The translations under genes were made by a program, and so were the position numbers. A stretch of DNA of 64,000 nucleotides, taken from assembly GCA_905221615.1 (NCBI GenBank), contig CAJNDT010005001.1, forward strand, positions 620,001 to 684,000, read 5' to 3'. Below are positions 43,239-50,272 of this stretch, in pieces; the stretch's first letter is position 1, and each line of letters opens with the position of its first letter. The notes under the pieces are model-generated. The model ran no database searches. It was given only the letters and a program-made list of their open reading frames with translations, and had not been told where the DNA came from. Source of the DNA: Symbiodinium sp. CCMP2592. Taxonomy: Eukaryota > Sar > Dinophyceae > Suessiales > Symbiodiniaceae.

Positions 43239-43880
43239 ATGTCAGAAGTGCCTGAAACAGTTATTGAAGAAGACACCAACAACGATAATGAAGAAGCAAC
43301 TAAAAATATTGAAGAGCCAAAACCAGAAGAGGTTAAGGAAGAAACACCCGAGGAGACACCAAAGCAAGAACCAAAAGAAGAAGCACCGAAAGAAGACGAA
43401 CCGTTTAAAAACAAAACGGACAGGATGAAACATAAAAAAGTAAAATGTGAAGGATGTCAAGCAGAGATGACACTAAAAACATTAAGATATTCTCACAAAT
43501 GTAACGGTAAAACAGAAGAGAAGCCAATTAAACCGAAACCAAAAGCAAGAAGCGTAGCCGTTAAACCTATTGAAAACCAAGTAATAAAAACCATTAAACC
43601 AACGCGGGTAAAAGAAAAACAAGAAGAAATACAATATTCCGAACCTATTGAGGTAAAAACAAAACCAAGTGTGCCAAGTGGTCGCGAAGCTCGCGAGGCT
43701 CAGTCCGAGCGTCCAGTTAGAATGGAACGCGAAGCTTCGCGTTGCATACGCGAACATACACCACCACTTAAACAATTAACAGCAACAGAACTTTTACAAC
43801 AGCATTACAATGAAATTAGGAAAGCTAAACAACAACAAAAGGTTGAACAAATTAACAGGTTCAAAAGCAGTATGTTTTAA
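43239..43880 (+). CDS. Lys/Glu/Pro-rich zinc-finger protein with a GC-rich palindromic insert
   Basis: This is a 213-residue viral protein of unknown function. Residues 1-55 are very acidic with KEETPEETPKQEP-type repeats. Residues 66-88 form a zinc-binding motif (C70, C73, H86, C88) in KVKCEGCQAEMTLKTLRYSHKC order, resembling single-finger proteins of giant viruses and their parasites. Residues 95-145 are basic and Pro-rich. Residues 148-173 (GREAREAQSERPV onward) are encoded by a markedly GC-rich palindromic stretch, 43,681-43,755, unlike the rest of the gene. The C-terminus is an amphipathic helix (TATELLQQHYNEIRKAKQQQK). It may bind nucleic acid inside the particle or during assembly, which is inference from charge and position between capsid genes. 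Confidence 0.72.
   Translation: MSEVPETVIEEDTNNDNEEATKNIEEPKPEEVKEETPEETPKQEPKEEAPKEDEPFKNKTDRMKHKKVKCEGCQAEMTLKTLRYSHKCNGKTEEKPIKPKPKARSVAVKPIENQVIKTIKPTRVKEKQEEIQYSEPIEVKTKPSVPSGREAREAQSERPVRMEREASRCIREHTPPLKQLTATELLQQHYNEIRKAKQQQKVEQINRFKSSMF
43681..43755. repeat. GC-rich palindromic insert inside a viral coding sequence
   Basis: In otherwise AT-rich viral DNA this segment is dense in CGCGAAGC-type words. It contains the perfect 14-base palindrome CGCGAAGCTTCGCG (43,728-43,741) and a TCGCGA-AGC-TCGCGA hairpin (43,682-43,696). It keeps the reading frame, adding a Glu/Arg/Ala-rich peptide. Confidence 0.6.
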
Positions 43881-43898
43881 TATTAATATTATTTTTTA

Positions 43899-43903
43899 TC
43901 TAA
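43899..43903 (+). promoter_or_regulatory. TCTAA motif before the coiled-coil gene
   Basis: TCTAAATAATATTAATAATG ends in the start codon at 43,916-43,918. It is nearly identical to the motif at 40,674. Confidence 0.45.
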
Positions 43904-43915
43904 ATAATATTAATA

Positions 43916-44236
43916 ATGAGTATCTATAAGAGCAAACCAGAGTTCAAAAGAGCACCCCAAGTTAGCAGGTATTACGATCTTGAAGAATCAATAGGGGTTT
44001 CCAGCAGGTTAAAGGAGTTGCAAGATATGAAGTTAAGAGTTGAAGAAGCCGAGAACAGAGCCAAAAACATTAGGTTAAGAAATGACTGGGTGGAACATCA
44101 GAAGAAAGCACTTTATCAAGGTCAGCTGGATGATGTCAACAGACAATTAGAGAGACCTATGATGCCATTTAGAACAAAAGAAGAGCTGGAAAAACGTCAA
44201 TCCGACCTAAAAAATATTATAGCAAATATAATCTAA
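43916..44236 (+). CDS. Small coiled-coil protein, probable virion or assembly protein
   Basis: This 106-residue protein of unknown function starts with the basic MSIYKSKPEFKRAPQVSRYYD and then has a long charged helix (residues 25-75, RLKELQDMKLRVEEAENRAK onwards) likely to form a coiled coil. It ends with KNIIANII. A TCTAA motif lies 17 bases upstream (43,899-43,903), in the style of the capsid promoters. The stop overlaps the next gene's TCTAA motif, and the next start follows after 9 bases, so the two are probably expressed together. A scaffold or internal capsid role is inferred from context only. Confidence 0.68.
   Translation: MSIYKSKPEFKRAPQVSRYYDLEESIGVSSRLKELQDMKLRVEEAENRAKNIRLRNDWVEHQKKALYQGQLDDVNRQLERPMMPFRTKEELEKRQSDLKNIIANII
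44232..44236 (+). promoter_or_regulatory. TCTAA motif before the 344-residue gene
   Basis: TCTAAATTAATAATATG lies at the start. The TAA of the motif is also the stop codon of the preceding ORF. Confidence 0.45.
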
Positions 44237-44245
44237 ATTAATAAT

Positions 44246-45280
44246 ATGATTAAAACGTTGAAATCTGAACTAAAATTACGTCCGACTTATGACGAAATGA
44301 TAGGAATGATTGAAAGTCAAGGAGACCCTAACCGACCTTCAATTGAAAGTGTCATTGACAGACGAGCAACTATATTTAGAAACAATCAATACGGAAGCCA
44401 GTTTGATAATGTTGATTTTCTGGGTTTGAAGAAGCAGGAAGAAGACAAAGTTAGAAATGAACTGAGACAAGCACAATTAAGAAAAGCAGGTATTGAGCAG
44501 GGCACCTCAACGGGTGTTTTAGCTGTTGGTTCAAGTGGATTCAACACCCCCCTAGAAATTGAACTTTTGGATGGAAAAGAATTAAGCGTTGATGAAATAT
44601 CTAGAATACAGGCGGAAATGGAAGCTCACAATCAAAGAATGAAGGAAGCGCGAGAAAGGGTTATTAGTAGCGCCAGTAGCGATTTAATGGACGTTCATTC
44701 TCAATCATTACCCGCAGGCGTTCCAGTTCATTCAATGGCTTCTGATGTTGCTAGTGACACAATGCCAGAATTAGAAGCAACTGATAGAGCAGATGAAGAA
44801 TCGCAAGAAGAAGATGGCGGAGACCTTATGAATAAAGTTAGTTTGGTAGGTGATTTCAATCCAGATACTTTACTTAATAACCAAGACATTAAATCAACGG
44901 GTCTTCTGATGTTTCAGTTGTTTGTCCGTGATTTGTTGTCGGATGAAATGATTGACTTGGTGGATAGGCTACCTACTGAAGAGAGAAAGAAGCAGTATCT
45001 AGTTTCCATCATTGAAGCCTTGAAAGAAACTGATGAATGGCAACAGTCAGGTTTTGCTGGGAAGACAGTTAAAAAAGAAGCGAAGAAGTTCAGAGAAATG
45101 AGAAGAAATATTAAAAAGAAACCTGCAAATCAAGAAAGCGCTTCTTCAAGTGGAGGTATCGGTTCTGCTATTGTTAGTGGTGCAAAGGCGGTAGGCGGTG
45201 CTGTATTGGATGCCGGTAAAGAAGTTGCCAAGGATGTAGCTCTCGCAGTAGCGCAAGATGCATTATTAAGTATTATATAA
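44246..45280 (+). CDS. Virion-associated protein candidate with LKLRPTY tag and hydrophobic C-terminal helix
   Basis: This is a 344-residue protein without a recognised domain. Its N-terminal LKLRPTYDEM (residues 9-18) followed by a DNVDF motif is shared with the next gene, which points to a common short docking signal. The middle is acidic and Ser/Glu-rich with long helices (EISRIQAEMEAHNQRMKEARERV). Residues about 210-290 look folded (LMFQLFVRDLLSDEMIDLVDRLP). The last 42 residues (303-344) are Gly/Ala/Val-rich with regularly placed Lys and Asp, suggesting an amphipathic or membrane-active helix like those in capsid-internal membrane-lytic proteins. That comparison is inference. The start is preceded by TCTAAATTAATAAT. 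Confidence 0.7.
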   Translation: MIKTLKSELKLRPTYDEMIGMIESQGDPNRPSIESVIDRRATIFRNNQYGSQFDNVDFLGLKKQEEDKVRNELRQAQLRKAGIEQGTSTGVLAVGSSGFNTPLEIELLDGKELSVDEISRIQAEMEAHNQRMKEARERVISSASSDLMDVHSQSLPAGVPVHSMASDVASDTMPELEATDRADEESQEEDGGDLMNKVSLVGDFNPDTLLNNQDIKSTGLLMFQLFVRDLLSDEMIDLVDRLPTEERKKQYLVSIIEALKETDEWQQSGFAGKTVKKEAKKFREMRRNIKKKPANQESASSSGGIGSAIVSGAKAVGGAVLDAGKEVAKDVALAVAQDALLSII

Positions 45281-45293
45281 ATAAGTATATAGA

Positions 45294-46025
45294 ATGCTTA
45301 AACTTCGCCCTACTTATGAACAAATGTTAAAGGAAGCCAGAACTAGAAGGTTAAAAATATTACCAGAAAGACAAAAAAGAACACAGCAAGGTATATTTAT
45401 TGATGATGTTGATTTTGACGAGTTTGATTTGAGTAAGTATGATAGGAAAATAAATAATAATAATAATGATAATCCAGATAAAGCAACACAAACAGATTTT
45501 AATTTAGCTTCATCTTCAAATTCTTCTGTTGGTGAAAGTATGAGAACGTCCGAAGAAGCTGTTAAAGAGACACAAGAAGAAGTTAGTGAAGCATCTAGTA
45601 TAAGAAGCAGTGAGAAATCAGCTGACAGAAAAGAAGAGAAACAAAAAGAGAGAAGCTTAATGAGAAGAATGTTTGATAGTATGTTTGAAGAAGTTGAAGT
45701 AGATATCCCACAAAGTAAGCAAGTAAGTGTTGCAACAGAAGAAAGTCAAGCGAGTAGTTCTTCTTTACCGATTAATGTTAAAAAATCTTATGAGCCATCA
45801 TCTTCATCAAGTTCTAGACGAAGTTCAGGAAGAAGTGCATTACTGCCCGTTGAAGAAGGAGCATTGAGTGAATACGTTCAATCCACCCCACCGGAAACGG
45901 TTCAAAGTTCAGTGCCCTCTGATAGAACAGCTGAATATTTACAAAGTTCCCCTCCTGTTAGTGTTGCCAGTTCTGAAAGGACTATTGAATATATTAGATC
46001 ACGGGGCAGTTCAAGAAAGTCGTAA
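45294..46025 (+). CDS. Ser-rich protein sharing the LKLRPTY N-terminal tag
   Basis: This 243-residue protein begins MLKLRPTYEQM and has a DDVDF motif near residue 38, both shared with the preceding protein. The rest is Ser/Glu-rich and probably disordered, with poly-Asn (KINNNNNDN) and poly-Ser runs. The C-terminus has three imperfect repeats of the form EY(V/L/I)(Q/R)S, two of them followed by a Ser/Thr-Pro-Pro. It starts 14 bases after the previous stop. A structural or scaffold function is suggested by the shared tag and the location in the capsid-side gene cluster. No enzyme motif is visible. Confidence 0.68.
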   Translation: MLKLRPTYEQMLKEARTRRLKILPERQKRTQQGIFIDDVDFDEFDLSKYDRKINNNNNDNPDKATQTDFNLASSSNSSVGESMRTSEEAVKETQEEVSEASSIRSSEKSADRKEEKQKERSLMRRMFDSMFEEVEVDIPQSKQVSVATEESQASSSSLPINVKKSYEPSSSSSSRRSSGRSALLPVEEGALSEYVQSTPPETVQSSVPSDRTAEYLQSSPPVSVASSERTIEYIRSRGSSRKS

Positions 46026-46066
46026 AAATCATTTAAAGACATAATTCATAAAAAGACTTTAAAATA

Positions 46067-46077
46067 GTTTAAAGAAA
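46067..46077 (+). promoter_or_regulatory. GTYTTAAAGRAA motif, copy 1
   Basis: GTTTAAAGAAA lies 35 bases before the small zinc-finger gene. A related GACTTTAAAA word lies just upstream (near 46,055). Confidence 0.4.
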
Positions 46078-46101
46078 TATTAACATAATATAAATAAGAT
46101 A

Positions 46102-46473
46102 ATGACAACCAGAGAGCTAAAAGCCTTGGATATTGACAAACAAATTATTGACTTGAAAACTCAATTATACGAGATGGAGCTAGACCACAGAACAAAAGAA
46201 GAAGTAATCAAAAAACAGTTATCAGAGTTGAATACAAAAACATTTCATTATAAACCTTATCTTGAAAAACTTCCAAAAGACCCAGAATATTTTAAAATGT
46301 ATCAAAGAAAGCGGTATGCAGAAAAACTTTCTAAAAAAATTAATTGTGAAATATGTGGTAGGAAAGTTACGGTTGGAGGATTGACAAAGCATCAAAGAAA
46401 ACCGATATGTATTCCTATAAACAAGCAGGTTGATACAATTGATGAAAATGAAAAAGATAAAAAAAACCGTTAA
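46102..46473 (+). CDS. Small coiled-coil zinc-finger protein
   Basis: This 123-residue protein has an N-terminal helix rich in Leu, Glu and Lys (residues 4-45, likely coiled coil). It then has a zinc-binding motif CEICGRKVTVGGLTKHQRKPIC (C82, C85, H97, C103), and a charged tail. The finger has the same layout as those of the GIY-YIG protein and the 213-residue protein of this element. It is preceded by a GTTTAAAGAAA motif (46,067-46,077) shared with the polymerase-helicase gene and the acidic gene at 49,247, which suggests expression with the replication genes. A DNA-binding regulator is plausible but not shown. Confidence 0.68.
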   Translation: MTTRELKALDIDKQIIDLKTQLYEMELDHRTKEEVIKKQLSELNTKTFHYKPYLEKLPKDPEYFKMYQRKRYAEKLSKKINCEICGRKVTVGGLTKHQRKPICIPINKQVDTIDENEKDKKNR

Positions 46474-46492
46474 AGAAAAATAAATTTAAAAT

Positions 46493-46504
46493 GTCTTAAA
46501 GAAA
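46493..46504 (+). promoter_or_regulatory. GTYTTAAAGRAA motif, copy 2
   Basis: AAATGTCTTAAAGAAATAAC lies 40 bases before the polymerase-helicase start. It shares AATGTCTTAAAG with the copy at 49,215. Confidence 0.5.
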
Positions 46505-46532
46505 TAACACTATATTATTATAATATAATAAT

Positions 46533-48776
46533 ATGGTGTTTGGGCTGACCTTAGAACCTGTAAAATCTTCTTTACACAATATTACTTGTAAAGAGAAATA
46601 TAATTTTAAGCTACTTAATAAATTAATTAATTCTTCTTTATTATTAAAAGACCCTTGGAATAATTATGAAAATGAAAAGGAACAGTTGTTAAAATATATC
46701 AAGACAAAAGGAACTGTGAAATACAGAAGAACTAGCTCATTTGGTAGAACTTTTTGCTACCATAGTGCTGGATTACAATCATTAAGAAAAGAAATTAGGC
46801 ACACTATTGCAAAAGAATTTTACGTTGATATTGATATTGTGAATTGCCACCCAGAAATGCTAAATCAAATATTAAAAAAGAATGGCTTTAACGGTGGTGT
46901 TTGTTTAGATAAGTATGTAAAGGATAGAGAATATTATTTAGATGAAGTGATGAACAAATATCAAGTAGATAGAGATACTGCTAAAAGTTTATTCATTCGT
47001 GTTCTATACGGCGGTTCTTGGTTATCGTGGGCTAAACAGAACAAGCTTGATACAAACGTCAAATATGAGTTTATTGAGCAACTGCAAAATGAAATGAACG
47101 ACATTAACCAGACTATAAGTGTAAGCAATCCCAGAATAAGAGAAGTTGTAGATAAACAGAGACCAAATTTTGACGCTACTATTACAGCATTGTATTTACA
47201 AGAGATAGAGAACCGTATATTGGAAAAGGTATTTAACTACTGTGTTGATAAAGGCTATGTATTACATAACGCTTGTGTGTTATGTTTTGATGGCTTAATG
47301 TTATTAAAGGACAGCTTTCAAGAAGAGTTGTTGCAAGAGTTGAACACACTAATAAAACTGACTTTCGGATTAGACCTTAAATTTATACGAAAAGAAATGG
47401 ATCACGGCTTCACAGAAGAACAAATTGAAAATAGCCAAGTCAGTAAATTAAGAAGCTATGGAGAAGTGAAAGAAGAATTTGAAAAACACAACTTCAAAGT
47501 CAGACAACCATTAACTTATGTTGAAAACAACCCAATCACAAATCAACTTATAAAAAGAGACAAAAACGAGTTCAAAAGCGTTTATGAAAATTTGTTTTTT
47601 GAAGAACTTGATAAGTTCGGAGAAGTTAAGAAAATTAGTTTTGTTGAGAAATGGTTAAAAGATGAGAATATGAGAACTTATGAATGTTTTGATTTCAGAC
47701 CTTGTGAAGAAACACCTGATAATATATTCAACACGTTTAACGGTTTTGATGGAGAGAAAGAAGAATTAGTAAAAGATGATTATGAAAATTCGTTGATGTG
47801 GTTTCATTACAAAAATGTTGTTTGCTGTGGTGATGAACAAATAGAAGAATATTTAACAAAATGGATCGCAAATATAATACAGCATCCACTGAAAAAATCA
47901 AATACTTCTTTAATCCTAAAAGGTAATCAAGGTTGCGGTAAAGATAGCTTCACAAAATTTATAAATTTACTATTAGGTGATGATTATTATTACAACACTG
48001 GAAACCCTGATTTAGTTTTTGGTAAATTTAACGGAAATATTGAGAATAAATGCGTGTGTGTTTTGAATGAAACATCTGGTAAAGATACATTTGAAATTAA
48101 CGAACATATTAAGGAAGCAATCACAAGAAACAATGCAAATATTCATAACAAGGGGATGAAACCTTACACTGTTAGAGACGCTTGTCATTACATCTTTTTA
48201 ACAAATAATAAAAATCCATTAAAAATTCCTGCTGATGATCGTCGCTTCTTCTGTATAGATATGTCTAAACAATATTGTAATAACAGTGATTATTTTAGTA
48301 ATTTACATAATGAACTAGATAGTAAAGAATATATTAACAGTTTATACAACTATTTCAAGAATATTGACGTTTCTAATTATGATTTTATCAAAAACAGACC
48401 TGAAAGTGATACATATGAATATATGCGAGAGCTGAATGTTCCAGTTATGGCTAGGTTTTTAGAAGATTATGTGAATTCTTTGAATAACAAGTTTGAAGAT
48501 GGTGAAGACATGTCAAAACAAGACTTCATTAAACTACGTGCTTTTGAATTTTACAATGAGTTTAACAAATACAAAATTGAATGTAAATATCATTATGAAA
48601 TGACAAAAACTAAATTTGGATTAGATATTAAACTGTTTGAAGGAATTACAAAGAAAAGTGACCGGATTGGCAACTACTACATTCTAGATATTACAGCAAT
48701 TAAACAATATTTAACATCAGAATATAAAATTGAATTTTACACTGACGACCTAACCTTTGACGAAACCCAGTCGTAA
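46533..48776 (+). CDS. TVpol-S3H: TVpol-type DNA polymerase/primase fused to superfamily 3 helicase
   Basis: This 747-residue replication protein fuses two domains. The N-terminal part (about 60-300) is a TVpol domain, distantly related to family A polymerases: motif A is DIDIVNCHP (99-107, with Asp99/Asp101), motif B is K151 to YG (159-160) in KSLFIRVLYGGS, and motif C is CFDG (Asp253). The C-terminal part (about 430-600) is an SF3 helicase: Walker A GNQGCGKDS (464-472), a Walker B-like VCVLNET (508-514), motif C FLTNNKNP (555-562) and DDRR arginine-finger candidates (568-571). This fusion is a known hallmark of virophages, PLVs and related transposons. The start is the first Met after an AT-rich leader, with GTCTTAAAGAAA 40 bases upstream. 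The ORF is intact, so replication capacity appears preserved. Confidence 0.88.
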   Translation: MVFGLTLEPVKSSLHNITCKEKYNFKLLNKLINSSLLLKDPWNNYENEKEQLLKYIKTKGTVKYRRTSSFGRTFCYHSAGLQSLRKEIRHTIAKEFYVDIDIVNCHPEMLNQILKKNGFNGGVCLDKYVKDREYYLDEVMNKYQVDRDTAKSLFIRVLYGGSWLSWAKQNKLDTNVKYEFIEQLQNEMNDINQTISVSNPRIREVVDKQRPNFDATITALYLQEIENRILEKVFNYCVDKGYVLHNACVLCFDGLMLLKDSFQEELLQELNTLIKLTFGLDLKFIRKEMDHGFTEEQIENSQVSKLRSYGEVKEEFEKHNFKVRQPLTYVENNPITNQLIKRDKNEFKSVYENLFFEELDKFGEVKKISFVEKWLKDENMRTYECFDFRPCEETPDNIFNTFNGFDGEKEELVKDDYENSLMWFHYKNVVCCGDEQIEEYLTKWIANIIQHPLKKSNTSLILKGNQGCGKDSFTKFINLLLGDDYYYNTGNPDLVFGKFNGNIENKCVCVLNETSGKDTFEINEHIKEAITRNNANIHNKGMKPYTVRDACHYIFLTNNKNPLKIPADDRRFFCIDMSKQYCNNSDYFSNLHNELDSKEYINSLYNYFKNIDVSNYDFIKNRPESDTYEYMRELNVPVMARFLEDYVNSLNNKFEDGEDMSKQDFIKLRAFEFYNEFNKYKIECKYHYEMTKTKFGLDIKLFEGITKKSDRIGNYYILDITAIKQYLTSEYKIEFYTDDLTFDETQS

Positions 48777-48790
48777 ATCTTCAATACTGT

Positions 48791-48813
48791 CATAATAAAA
48801 TATTTTTATTATG
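48791..48813. terminator. Perfect 10-bp hairpin after the polymerase-helicase gene
   Basis: CATAATAAAA, TAT, TTTTATTATG forms a perfect stem with a 3-base loop, 14 bases after the stop codon. It is a candidate transcript-end hairpin. Confidence 0.45.
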
Positions 48814-49214
48814 ATCGTATTTTTACAACCCACCACATATCTTATACCTACAACCCCATCTCACCACACAAATAATTCTCTATACACTCCCTATATTCTA
48901 TATATTCTATTATATTATATATTATATATTATTATACTTATTTAATATTTATTAGTAGTATATAGTATATATAGAATAGTAGAGAGGAGGATATAGAAGG
49001 ATTTATAGGGCAGTGTGGTGGGGTTGGAGAGTGTGGGGGGTTTTGTAAAAAGTTTCAGAAAATAAAAAAATATTTTTTGAAAATATTTTTTTTTGAAAAA
49101 TATTTTTATGGAGGATTTTTCCGTGTAAATCCTGCCCAAACCTCACCACTCACCACACAGGATATTGAATAAAGAGCCAAAAGCCAGTATTTTATTAAAT
49201 ATCTTATCTTAAAT

Positions 49215-49226
49215 GTCTTAAAGGAA
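49215..49226 (+). promoter_or_regulatory. GTYTTAAAGRAA motif, copy 3
   Basis: AAATGTCTTAAAGGAAAGAT lies 32 bases before the acidic coiled-coil gene. Confidence 0.5.
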
Positions 49227-49246
49227 AGATTACATATAATATTAAT

Positions 49247-49753
49247 ATGGACATTATTAATAAATATTATGATAAGTTAAATAAATTATTACGAAGCAAC
49301 GGCGAGAATTTCCTGAACAACCATATAAAACAAAATCAACACGATAAATTATTAAATAAATACAATAGTTTGTTAGATGACAATGATAAAGAAATTATTA
49401 ACAATCATATGAATGAAATTAACGAGGAAGTCAAAAAAATCAATAATGATATTGAGAATTTAAAAGATTTGATTAATGATTTAAAAGATTTTTTAAATAT
49501 TGAACACGATGACGATAGAATGAAAGCAATATTTCACGGCGATGTAAATGATGAAGATAATGAAAGTGAATATAGTAGCTATGAAGAAACAGAAGTAGAT
49601 GTAAATGAAAACGATGACGAAGAAGATGACAGTTTAACAATAAATGAAAGAATACAGATGGAATGGCAAATAAAAATGCAAGATATGAAAAGAGCAAAAG
49701 AATTACATAATGCCAATAATATTAAGAAAAATGCTAAAAAAAAACTCAGATAA
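49247..49753 (+). CDS. Acidic coiled-coil protein of unknown function
   Basis: This 168-residue protein has helices rich in Asn, Asp, Lys and Leu (residues 1-95; ENLKDLINDLKDFLN is a likely coiled coil). A very acidic patch follows (98-130, including ENDDEEDDS), then a basic helix ends in KKNAKKKLR. It is preceded by GTCTTAAAGGAA (49,215-49,226), the motif shared with the polymerase and small zinc-finger genes. The 3' end overlaps the next gene by 44 bases. No known domain was recognised. Acidic proteins near replication genes can be histone- or DNA-mimic partners, but that is speculation. Confidence 0.65.
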   Translation: MDIINKYYDKLNKLLRSNGENFLNNHIKQNQHDKLLNKYNSLLDDNDKEIINNHMNEINEEVKKINNDIENLKDLINDLKDFLNIEHDDDRMKAIFHGDVNDEDNESEYSSYEETEVDVNENDDEEDDSLTINERIQMEWQIKMQDMKRAKELHNANNIKKNAKKKLR

Positions 49754-50087
49754 TTTCACAAATTCAGAGAAAAATGAAGAAGCTAATGAAGAAAATAATA
49801 ACGAAATTGAAGAAGGCACGTCACCAGCTAAAAATCCTAGTATAATGACAATGGAAAATTTAATAAAATATTATATTAATGAATTTTATGAAAAAACAAC
49901 AAGCCGACAAGATAAAATTTTACGCAGTGATCTTACCAAAGAATTTAATGATTATTTGAAAAATAAAAATTATTTGAATAAAAAGGTTTCAACACAGCAA
50001 ATTAGTAAAATCATTGAAGAAATGGAATTTGAAATTACAAAAACTGAGGGAGTTTATTATTATAGATATATCAAAAAATCAATGTAA
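49710..50087 (+). CDS. Probable winged-helix DNA-binding protein
   Basis: This 125-residue protein overlaps the end of the preceding ORF. An alternative start at 49,731 (MLKKNSDNF) would reduce the overlap. Residues 10-45 are acidic and Asn-rich. Residues about 50-122 (LIKYYINEFYEKTT to EGVYYYRYIK) look like a winged-helix module: helices, a VSTQQISKIIEEM recognition-like helix and a beta wing. This resembles the C-terminal DNA-binding tail often attached to viral primase-helicases, here encoded separately downstream of the helicase. The assignment is by pattern only. It is the last gene before the right edge. Confidence 0.6.
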   Translation: MPIILRKMLKKNSDNFTNSEKNEEANEENNNEIEEGTSPAKNPSIMTMENLIKYYINEFYEKTTSRQDKILRSDLTKEFNDYLKNKNYLNKKVSTQQISKIIEEMEFEITKTEGVYYYRYIKKSM

Positions 50088-50272
50088 TAAACAACGGGGC
50101 AAAATAATTACAAAATAATTATGTAACTTTTTAACAAATATTTAATGATTTCCCCCGACAGATTTTTCATAATATCTTTAAAAAGTTTCGTGCTTAAAAT
50201 TTTATGTCATGGGTGGAAATATTATTAGCTAGGGGCAACTCTTTTTACTTATTTTTGAAGGATTTAGGTATA
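50088..50272. other. Right non-coding end of the provirus
   Basis: This AT-rich tail has a CAAAATAATTA direct repeat (near 50,099-50,120) and a TTTAGGTATACCTAAA palindrome spanning the junction (50,263-50,278). It ends where CCTAAACCCTAAGC host-like sequence begins. I see no match to the left edge that would make a terminal inverted repeat. Confidence 0.45.

Larger units (their letters stand above)
48777..49246. other. Long AT-rich intergenic region with imperfect large inverted repeat; replication-origin candidate
   Basis: This is the only long non-coding stretch in the virus. A C-rich segment (48,850-48,870, ACAACCCCATCTCACCACAC) is mirrored by a G-rich one (49,011-49,027, AGTGTGGTGGGGTTGGA). 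Between them the arms continue imperfectly through CTATA/TATAG-rich sequence around a pure AT core (48,898-48,970). A further C-rich block (CCTCACCACTCACCACACAGG, near 49,140-49,162) follows. Runs of A and T around 49,060-49,110 look bendable. It may be an origin, an ancestral terminus or a late-gene control region; none can be shown from sequence alone. Confidence 0.45.
38661..50272. mobile_element. Endogenous Polinton-like virus / virophage-type provirus (left-truncated)
   Basis: This AT-rich block sits in mid-GC host DNA and holds 14 intronless, tightly packed ORFs. The hallmark set is visible: double-jelly-roll major capsid protein, penton-like minor capsid protein, TVpol-SF3 helicase fusion, GIY-YIG nuclease and lipase. 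The left five genes run on the minus strand and the right nine on the plus strand, diverging at 42,219-42,264. The left edge cuts a fibre-like ORF, which runs straight into host CCCTAAA-type sequence at about 38,660. The right edge is less sharp, near 50,272. The same 14-mer CCTAAACCCTAAGC lies at both edges. Packaging ATPase, protease and integrase are absent and no terminal inverted repeats were seen. The ORFs are open, so the insertion is recent or maintained. Assignment to PLV rather than virophage proper rests on the overall look of the capsid proteins and would need a phylogeny. Confidence 0.9.

Noticed and set aside
43160-43775. Minus-strand ORFs rich in Phe or Ser opposite the 213-residue gene
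   Set aside because: They are shadows of Lys/Glu-rich codons on the plus strand.
48942-49139. 65-residue minus-strand ORF in the viral intergenic region
   Set aside because: It is Phe/Ile/Lys-rich translation of AT-rich palindromic DNA without neighbours on that strand.
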